DNA of 64,000 nt from contig JAVMKO010000003.1 in assembly GCA_032164245.1 (NCBI GenBank), positions 63,372,390 to 63,436,389 of the forward strand. Direction: 5' to 3'. The DNA comes from Sternotherus odoratus. Taxonomy: Eukaryota; Chordata; Testudines; Kinosternidae. Position 1 is the first letter of the stretch, and every line of letters begins with the position of its first letter. Both the position numbers and the translations under genes were made by a program. The notes below the pieces were generated by a model that was given only the letters and a program-made list of their open reading frames with translations, was not told where the DNA came from and searched no databases. Positions 55,986-64,000 of this stretch are shown here, piece by piece.

Positions 55986-58900
55986 CTTATTAGGAGCAGA
56001 GATGAGTCCAAGAGGAAACTGTGCATCATCTTTACGACTGAAGAGCTGAGTTGACATTACAGATTTGGCTAGCTTAATTCTGGTTAGTTCATATAATTTC
56101 TCTCCCTTTCCTACCAACACATCACCTCCAACTTGCCCACTGTAAGTATAGCTAGCTAATCTGTCATTGATATAGTGACTTAGCAAATTTCAAATTAACT
56201 CCATTCCTATGCCCCTGGAGAAGTTATTTCTTCCTCAGTACTACCATAGATTTTAGCAGGCAGAAGAATCTCTATGGATCAAAATTCCATGCTTGAACAA
56301 TAAGAGTATAGCAGTAGAAATATTCACCTGACCACCTGACCAGGATGGTGATTGATTGTGAAATGCTCAGGGAAATTACAGAGGCTAAATGGGCAGAAAA
56401 TGCAATAATTATGGAGGGGTTTCAACTATTCTCACATTGATTGGATAAATGTCACTGTGACATTACCCAGGGTCTAATAGGGACAGATAGTTGTCTCCCC
56501 TCTTTTCCAGTGCTTTGCTGAAAGAGCAATCACTCCTGGTCTTCTCTGACATAGCCACTAGCATGTAAGTCACTCCCATATATACTGTATGAATACTCTG
56601 GCCAGCCACTCATGAATCACATTGCAGGACAACACCAGAAAACTCCCAGTTCCAGACTTTCCCCTAGAAATGTGCATCTGGTACTGCCTAGCATTTTCCT
56701 GGACAATACAAGCTCATATAAAGTTTATCATTTATTACTAGAACATGATATACACAGATCTTGTTATCCCAAATGGAGTTTCCCAAACACTTCAATGAAA
56801 ACACGCTGCTTTAGATAGAACAACAAAACAAACTTATTAAGTACAGGAAAATAGATGTTAAGTGACTACAAGTAATGGGGCAGATAAGTTAGAGTTGATT
56901 ACAAAGAAATAAAAGGTGAAATGCAACAAACACCTAACTTAACAAGCTAAGAGAATACAAAGCAAAGGTCTCTCTCACCACATGTTCCAGCAGTCCTAGT
57001 GGCTGACCCTCTTTCAGTCAGGATCTCCGCCCAAGTCCAGTGCTGCTTCCTTTGTTCTTCAAGTGTTGCTAATGCCATGTCTATTCCATGAAATATTTTG
57101 ATTTCCATCCTGAATCAGAATTAAAACAAATGTCAAAATGCTGGAATTTCCTGTGGGATAGATATTCTTATATTTAACCAACTCTATGCAAAGTCTGACA
57201 TTTTGGGGAAAGGAAAAATTGAAGAATAACTGCAGGGCATCCAATAAGCAGCTCTTGCTCGAGTATCTTAACCCACACCTCTCGAGTTAATTATGTTTCT
57301 AAGATAAGTTTGGAGCACCTGTAGAAGCCCTTGAGAGAAAGATTGCTTTGGAAGATGCCAACAGAGAGCTCATCCTGAAAGCCACATCCAAACTTACCCC
57401 GTACAAGAGGCGGCGGCACAGAGGCTACTGGATGCAATCAAAACCAGGCTTTCTCACTCCCATGCACGCCCAGTGAGCATCTGTAAATATTTCAAAATAT
57501 AGACTGCTTCTATATATAGACTGCACTGGTCTGGGGTTGAATATAACCTATGGCAATTAGGATGCATTTATTATGATCCACTTTGGGAAGAGAAAAAAAG
57601 GCTCAAAAATATTTCTTTTAAATAGCAACTGGATGAAAACTGGACAGAGATTTCAAATTTTAGAAACAGGACCAGCAGGCATGGATTACTGTGCTGAATA
57701 GATGTAATGCAGGCAGGATTCAATTTATTACATGATTCTACCATATTAAAATTGTAACCTATTAAGATGAGAAGTACTGACAGTAAAATGTACTGAGTCA
57801 GATAAATATTTTGGAGGAGTAAAGTAAATTAATAATATTCTTGCTAAAAATATAAAGGGGACTTAATAAAAGATGCAGCTAGGACACTTGGAGTAACGTA
57901 GAAATAAATAAAATTATTGCGTTCTTTTCAAAACTTTGCACAACAATAGCATAAAGAACTTTGTCCTTAAAAACATATGATTTATTCACATCAAAATACA
58001 CAGATAAAGCCAATTTAAAACCAATTCCATCTGTCAGCAGTCCCCATTTATTATTTGCAGTTTCATCAAACTGCATTGCCTCTTTGGCACTATTGTGCCA
58101 TATAAAAAACTAAACATACAGTATACTTCAGATAATGATGCATCAACATATGTGACTTTCTTATCTCATCTTAGAAAATTAAGCCTACATCTGAGAAGCT
58201 GAGCCAGTGGGGAACTACATTTTACAGTTAAAGTGCTATTTTTAATGCTTGCCTATGGCTTGAAAGGGCTGTTTCTGCAGAATGTGAATCTGAAAGTGCT
58301 TTCAACAAAAAAGGCCCAACACCAACATCATGTTTCTAAGCAATTTTAAAATATAAATCACTAGCTCAGACTTTTTTTATCATCATTTTGGAAGCCATCA
58401 TGTCAGTCACCGGTCTCACTTTTATCAATCATACATACATTGTCTGCTAGACTACTGTCACTTATCATTTGTCTTCTCTCATTGTGGAAAGAAAATGTCC
58501 CCAGCTACGGTTAATAACAAGTCCACAGTACATTCAAATGAGCTTTGTTTTGCTTTTTCTTGGTGTTATCTCTTAATCATTGTAAGAAAGGAGCAAATAC
58601 ATAAAAAACAAATAGGCATTCCAAAAAGCCACAGGGAGCCAACTGATTCAAAAAATTGTTCATCTGCTTTTTGTCATTTAAATCTCTTTAACCTCAGTGG
58701 GATGAAGCACTGTATATGAAACGGTAACGGCAGATGCTACTGATGAATAGGTATAAACTCAAATCAATATTTAAAAGTATATCAAGGTATCTACATAAAT
58801 TAGTTTGAGTGTGCTTTATGTTTCTCTTCGCAGTCATATGAATAGATTCAGTGCTTCAGTAAGACATCTTTTTAGATCTCCCAGTACTGCAAGCAGTATA

Positions 58901-59308
58901 TTTCACTATAAGAAAGACACAAATCTTGCAGCGAAGTCAAAAGAGTAAATCCTAGCACTGTTATGACCTGCAAAGCTTCAAAGCGCTTAGCTTGTATTTA
59001 TTCAATTGTAAACTGACATATATATGCCACATAGTATATGCCACAGCCCAGATTCTTCCCTACGTTAGATCTATTTTGTGCCACACCTCCAGTTCATCCC
59101 AAAATTCCAAGCGGTCATACTGGTAGGATTGGTATTGAGCCAATGTAATTAATCTTATGCCACTTCTCCTGCACCAGTCTTTTTTATATTTACAGCTGTG
59201 AATCCCAAAATGGAAATTTTGAGGGTGAATAAGATGTAAATTTGTCTGCCATATGATATATGGACCCACACTGTAGTTAGCATAAAGCAACAATCTACTA
59301 TCTCAGTA
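55986..59308. other. Non-coding DNA, mostly unrecognised
   Basis: No convincing gene. One short plus-strand frame (57303-57476) has protein-like composition and is listed separately. Other frames are short and show no domain. Confidence 0.5.
57303..57476 (+). pseudogene. Short protein-like frame, possible retropseudogene fragment
   Basis: 57 codons between an in-frame TAA and TGA. The composition is unlike the flanking AT-rich DNA: an acidic/basic helix (VEALERKIALEDANRELIL) is followed by a strongly basic block (YKRRRHRGYW) and a short C-terminus. The start does not coincide with an ATG. I do not recognise the protein. It might be a fragment of a processed pseudogene or a missed exon. No poly(A) tail or splice acceptor is clear. 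Confidence 0.35.
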
Positions 59309-59852
59309 CAGTAAACCCTCGATTTAACGGACCTCGATTTAACAGACTTCGGATGCAACGGACAAAATTTCTAAGCAAGTCTGATGCATCCGAAATCCAT
59401 TTGTCGCGGGCTGGCTGCCGGCTCCCAGCTGCTGCCCGGGTCCAGGCAGCCGGCGGGCTGGCTGCCGGCTCCCCGCTGCCACCCGGGTCCAGGCAGTGGG
59501 CGGGCTGGCTGACAGCTCCCGGCTGCCGCCTAGGTTGGACCCGGGCGGGCTGGCTGACGGTTCCCAGCTGCCGCCCGCATCCCAGCAGCCGGGATCCGGG
59601 CGGGCTGGCTGACGGGTCCCGGCTGCTGCCCGGGTCCCAGCAGCCGGGACCCCGGTGGGCTGGCTGATGGCTCCCGGCTGCCACCCGGGTCCCGGCAGCG
59701 GGCGGGCTGCGGAGCTGCCGCCCCGACCCTGTGGCGGTCGGGCTGCTGCTTCGACAGCTCATTTTTTTTTGTTGTTATTATTAAATAACGGACTTTTTCA
59801 TTTAACGGACACCCCCTCGCCCGAATTAGTCCGTTAAATGGAGGTTTTACTG
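59309..59852. mobile_element. pogo/Tigger-like MITE with GC-rich minisatellite
   Basis: The left CAGTAAACCCTCGATTTAACG and right CGTTAAATGGAGGTTTTACTG-type ends are inverted repeats, flanked by TA (59307-59308 and 59853-59854). ATTTAACGGAC words are repeated inside both ends, a Tigger feature. The core (about 59405-59750) is a GC-rich tandem array with GGGCTGGCTGACGGCTCCCG-type units, which creates chance ORFs on both strands. No transposase is present. Confidence 0.85.
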
Positions 59853-59854
59853 TA

Positions 59855-60374
59855 CAAGCCTTCTATATAATACCAGTATTATTTGTTACGTTTTTCAAGT
59901 GCTTCAAAATAAGGACATGATCCAACATGATTTTCTTCATGAATACAAGAACCCATCTCTGCCCTACATGAGCCTGATCCAAAATCCCAGATTGGTTCAA
60001 ATAGCAAACTATCTCTAATAAGCCAAATCTGGATTTTGAACCTCCACTCCCCAATTCCCTATCCCCATTCAAGCATTTGGCTCCAGATTTACCTACTAAT
60101 CCAGAGTTCAGCTTCTGTTTTGGTTTTAACCAGTCTACTTTAAAAAAAATAAAAGTTAGAACTCAAAGTCCACCTGTCTACTCAACCATAACAGCACAGC
60201 ACCCTATTCCAGCCAAGACTTGGAGCAGGCATTTGTGTCTCTAAGTATGGAAATTGAAGTCCCTATGAATTTAAGGCAATAGACTCCACAACGTGCAGCT
60301 GAGGAGCAAGTCTTTCTTTCCTTAGCTTTCTTAGAACTGATCCATTTGCTACAAAGTACGTTTCTGCAGCTCCC
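59855..60374. other. Unrecognised spacer
   Basis: Nothing gene-like is seen. Confidence 0.5.
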
Positions 60375-61955
60375 TAATGATACCAGGCAGCTCTGTGTTT
60401 TTGGGAACCAGGGCACAGTTTGATACTAGTCCGCTCTGTGTTTTTGGGGAACCAGGGCGCAGTATCCAGCCTGCCTGTCTCATGAAAGACACTCCCCGCC
60501 CAGTCGCTGTTTGATCCAAAACTGATCAGAGAAAAGGTCTGCAGAGAACAATGAAGTGTGTTGGGAGACACGCCTGGACCCCTCCTGACAAGGTGACAAG
60601 AATAAGACATCTCGATTAGCATAAGGAATGGAGAACTGAGACCACTCCCCATGCCTCATCTGCATGAAAGATGGACAGGAATTAGCATGAAGAATGAAGA
60701 AAAGAGAACCGCACTGAACTCTGGGACCTAAAAATGCACTGCATTCTGGGAATCCCTGCTCCAAATGCTAATGAACCTACACCTGTACACACCCAGCTCA
60801 GCAATTATCAGACCAATTCTAGTAATAGATCATTGATTTATATCCAGAATACTGAAGCAACCTGGTTACATTGTGAGCTCCCTGAAGAAAACACCTCCCA
60901 TAGCCAAGAGTGATCAGCTCCTATTGTCTATCCTAAAAAAAACTCTTGAATCCCCAGTTTACTCCTAAACAAATCTTTGTTCTCCCTTGAGCCTTTGTAT
61001 CTTCTCTATAAAACCCCCTCCCTGTGCCCAAGTCAGTGTTCTGATGCTAAGACCCAAACTCTGCACCAGTTCCACTCCATCATCACCTAACTGATCATGC
61101 TGGGGGCTCTGCCAGTCTCCTACCTTCAGGACCCTGAGCGGCTACCATCACCTGGGAACCCCGACTAATTCATGCTGCAGGAGTGGTGAGATCCCCTTTT
61201 CTCTCTCTCTCTCTCTCTCTTTTTTTCTCTGTTTTCCTTCCTGTCTCAGGAATTACCCTTTAATAATGGATGCTATGCTGGTTTAGGCTCTCTTTGTCTG
61301 ATTATCATTATTATTCAATAAATAACCCTTATGGTGAAGTTGGTTGTTTCTCTCTCACTCTCTGAATTTTACTCATTTGTGTCTGTAGCTTCCCCCCATT
61401 TATTCCTCAGCAACGCTTCTTTTACCTCAGCTAAAAGATCCCTGTGGTGCCCAAAGATCCTGTGGGATTTGCTCATCGAGTTGGTTACTGTGAAAGTGGG
61501 ATAGGGACGTGTTCAACTTGGGGCACATAAGGGGGGGGGGGTAGCTGAGAGTGCTGCTCAACTAAGCCCAGTGAGACCAGGAGCACATAAGGGTATCAGC
61601 TTGAAAGTGCTGTTTAACCCAGCTCACTGAGCACAGGGACACATAAGGGGATCAGCTGGAAAGTGCTGATTGACCCAGTCCACTCAGACTTGCTCTGTTA
61701 GTATGTGTGTGTGTGTGTGTGTGTGCGTGCGCACGCGCGCATGTTCATCTAGTTTTAGGGCTGGAGGAACCCAGCCCCGAGGAACCTAGCAGACTAGCTC
61801 CACTGGGAGGGGACTTGCAGAAGGAAGGAGTAGAGCTCCATATGACCACAAGTGACATAAGCAGCACATTAATAGAATTACAGAACTACCTCCCCCCCCC
61901 CAGAAGAGTAACCCGAATAATGAGCATACCCCAAAGTAACGGGCACATTTCGTAA
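60375..61955 (+). mobile_element. LTR-retroelement-like block
   Basis: The block has a direct repeat of CTCTGTGTTTTTGGGGAACC type (near 60391 and 60443), a TATA box TATAAAA (61007-61013), a poly(A) signal AATAAA about 310 bp later (61317-61322) and a (TC)n tract (61200-61222). There is also a three-unit tandem repeat with GAGCACATAAGGG / GCTTGAAAGTGCTG words (about 61515-61690) and a (TG)n-(CG) tract (61704-61740). This layout suggests an LTR plus leader of a retrovirus-like element in plus orientation. I found no clear LTR ends, primer site or gag, so the limits are only approximate. Confidence 0.45.
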
Positions 61956-62416
61956 CACTGAGGCTTATTCGAATTGGAAGGCAAACAGTATTTTCTAGAA
62001 CTAGAGTCTAAGTCTAGAGTCTGTTATAAATATTAGACTAATGTGTGCTGTATCACTTAAATACTATACCCAATATCTTGGATGTTTGTGTTATTTCAGT
62101 TTGAGAGTTCAATACAACCACTTTTGTCTCAGGAGTAGAACTGTACAAAACTTTTGTACTGAAACCAAAGCCTTTTAAGTATAGCTGAGCCATTTCAAGA
62201 TAACATTGTCTAATGTATTATTTTTGCTGGAACTCATGTTCAGCTCTCATTTTCTGCAGCAAATCCTGCTATTTCAGCAGATTTTTACTTTGAATTTTTA
62301 GGAGGGGGTTTCACTCCCAAAATGTAACTCTGCTTGTTAGACACAAATCCCCTATGAAATAAAACCACCATTGACTTTTTTTTACCCTGACCTGATCTGG
62401 GCCTAAAAAGGGGGGG
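61956..62416. other. Unrecognised spacer
   Basis: AT-rich; no gene seen. Confidence 0.5.
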
Positions 62417-62424
62417 GGCGAGAG

Positions 62425-62921
62425 CAGGGCTGGCGACAGAAATTTGGGGGGCCCCTACTTTGATAGTTTGGGGGGGCCCCCAGCCCAGCCACCCCCCCCC
62501 AGCCCAGCTGACAGCGGCTGGGGCCCCCCCCAGCCCAGCCCAGCCGGCGCTCCCCTCCCCCCAGCCCAGCCAACAGCGGATGGGGGCCCCCCCAGCCCAG
62601 CCGGCCCCCCCCCAGCCCAGCCGACAGTGGCTGCCCCCCCCCAGCCGGCGCTCCCCCCCCCGGCAGCGAGAGCTGCGTGAGCCGCCCTTTCTCCCCTCCC
62701 CCCCCCCGGACAGCGCTGCTGCCGCCGGCCAGGCTCACAGCTCCTGCTGGGGCCAGGCTCGCTTGTCCGGGGGAGAGCCACGCCGCCTCCCCGCCCCTTC
62801 CCCGCTCTCCAGGTCCGGCGACAAGGGGGGACGACAACGGGTACAGCTGTGTATCGGGGCCCCCCTAAAGTCGGGGGCCCGGTACAGCTGTACCCGTAGT
62901 ACCCCCCTGTCGCCGGCCCTG
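62425..62921. mobile_element. hAT-type MITE with C/G-rich core
   Basis: The ends CAGGGCTGGCGACAG and CTGTCGCCGGCCCTG are near-perfect 15-bp inverted repeats with an exact 8-bp duplication GGCGAGAG (62417-62424 and 62922-62929). The core is a C-run-rich minisatellite (CCCAGCCCAGCCGGC words) plus subterminal GGTACAGCTGT repeats. The long Pro/Gly/Ala-rich open frames on both strands are artefacts. Confidence 0.9.
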
Positions 62922-62984
62922 GGCGAGAGGGGAGAGAGAGAGACATACCTAGGATTAAACTGCAATCTATATGTTAGGAAAAGC

Positions 62985-63480
62985 TAAAATGGTAAGAAAA
63001 CGCAGGAGGTAATTGCTCCATGCTACAAGACACTGGTGAGGTGTCAGATGGAGTATTGTGTCCGCTTTTGGATGTTACATCTTAGGAAAAGATGTGGATC
63101 TTTGAGGAAAGCTTAAAAAACTAGTCTTGAGAAAAGAAGCCTATGGGGGGAACCTGAGAACAATCTTTAAATATGTTAGGGAGGTTACAAAGAAGATGGT
63201 GATCAATTGTTCTCCATGTCTACATCCACTGAAGATGGGACAGGTTATAATGGGCTTAATCTGCAGCAAAGGAGATTTAGGTTAGATATTAGGTAAAACT
63301 TTCTATCTATACAGGTAGTTAAGCTCTGAAATAGGTTTCCAATTGTTGGAGGTTTTTAAAAGCAGGTTAAACAAACACCTGTCGGGGATGGTCTCATTTT
63401 ACTTTGTCCTGTCTAAGAGGAAGGGACTGGATTTGATAACCTCTCAAGGTCCAGCCCTATATTTCTATGATTCTAAGATT
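62985..63480 (+). mobile_element. CR1 LINE 3' end
   Basis: The plus strand carries broken CR1 ORF2 and tail: GAGGTGTCAGATGGAGTATTG, AGGAGATTTAGGTTAGATATTAG, GTCGGGGATGGTCTCATTTTAC and the terminal TTCTATGATTCTAAGATTC. It is heavily decayed and 5' truncated. Confidence 0.8.
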
Positions 63481-63791
63481 CTTAAAGAGTGATAATAAAA
63501 ACAAATCACAAACAGGGAAAAACAAGATATAAAATAATTGAAATAGGCTTTGCAATAAGCTTGGGGCCTAACAGGGCCTAGCATTTAGGGCCTGAATAGT
63601 TAGCCTAAATGTTTGACCTAGGGATATAAGATTAAGCACAAATTTTATCTTTTTATAAACAAACTGAAACACTTTGAGTTTAATTAGATTTTAGGGGCTT
63701 TCTGGGAGCAACCTAATTTACATCTCAAAACCATTAGGAAACATATTTAAACAAATTGCTTAATCTAGCAGTTGGAATCCTAATCCTGGGC
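63481..63791. other. Unrecognised spacer
   Basis: No gene or clear repeat seen. Confidence 0.5.
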
Positions 63792-63799
63792 CTCTAGAA

Positions 63800-64000
63800 C
63801 AGGGGTCAGCAACCTTCAGCACACGGCCAATCAGGGTAATCTGCTGGCAGGCCAAGAGACATTTTGTTTATGTTGACCATCTGCAGGCATGGTCCCTTGC
63901 AGCTCCCAGTGGCTACAGTTCACCGTTCCCAGCCAATGGGGGCTTCTGAAAGTGGCGCAGGCCGCAGGAACATGCTGGCTGCCACTTCCTGCAGCTCCCA
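63800..64000 (+). mobile_element. hAT-type element, left end, cut by the window
   Basis: Begins CAGGGGTCAGCAACCTTCAG after a possible duplication CTCTAGAA (63792-63799). The terminus fits a hAT (Charlie-like) family. The right end lies outside the window. Confidence 0.6.

Noticed and set aside
59298..59762. A 154-codon minus-strand ORF and plus-strand partners
   Set aside because: They arise from the GC-rich minisatellite of the Tigger-like MITE.
62403..62987. Several 78-175 codon ORFs on both strands
   Set aside because: They arise from the C/G-run core of a hAT MITE.

Overview
The window looks like non-coding vertebrate DNA, most likely from a reptile and probably a turtle. I see no convincing host gene. 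What can be identified is almost all transposable elements: several CR1 LINE fragments ending in the ATTCTATG-type 3' tail, Penelope-like and hammerhead-type repeats, many short hAT, Tc/mariner and Helitron elements, a Ty3/Gypsy retrotransposon and a class I endogenous retrovirus. The species call is an inference from this repeat mix. It was not made by a database search.

Layout. 1-10.8 kb: AT-rich unique sequence with a 1.8 kb inverted-repeat-bounded element (1034-2876, holding a minisatellite and a promoter-like segment), a Gypsy-type solo LTR (4653-5321) and MITE fragments. 10.8-19.0 kb: a non-autonomous Helitron split by a 7.35 kb, structurally complete Gypsy element on the minus strand (LTRs 11371-12863 and 17225-18722, TSD CCTTA). 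Its single 1593-codon ORF has the order Gag-protease-integrase-RT-RNase H, the unusual Gmr1-type order, and its last 169 codons lie inside the LTR. 19.2-22.6 kb: CR1 fragments (minus) mixed with the 3' end of a Penelope-like element (plus) that carries a hammerhead-like motif and is split by a hAT MITE.

22.6-46.9 kb: mostly unique or unrecognised sequence with CR1 copies (26.5-27.2 and 28.0-29.1 kb), a Harbinger transposase relic (30.05 kb), a mariner-like MITE (31.4 kb), hAT MITEs (36.98 and 45.0 kb) and two Helitron copies (39.9 and 42.5 kb). 46.9-55.7 kb: a CR1 (minus) holding a small MITE and a young endogenous retrovirus (48153-55678, minus) with near-identical 550 bp LTRs, TSD ATATC, a tRNA-Pro primer site, open gag, an in-frame amber codon and open pol, but no env. 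55.7-64 kb: unique sequence, a palindromic hammerhead-like repeat, a pogo/Tigger-like MITE, an LTR-like block, a hAT MITE, a CR1 3' end and the start of another hAT element.

How it fits together: the two long elements are the only intact coding units. Each has its own promoter, primer site, polypurine tract and enzymes. The short elements are non-autonomous and would depend on transposases or polymerases encoded elsewhere. Nesting gives relative ages: Gypsy is younger than its Helitron host, the retrovirus is younger than its CR1 host, and hAT 21300-21730 is younger than its Penelope-like host.
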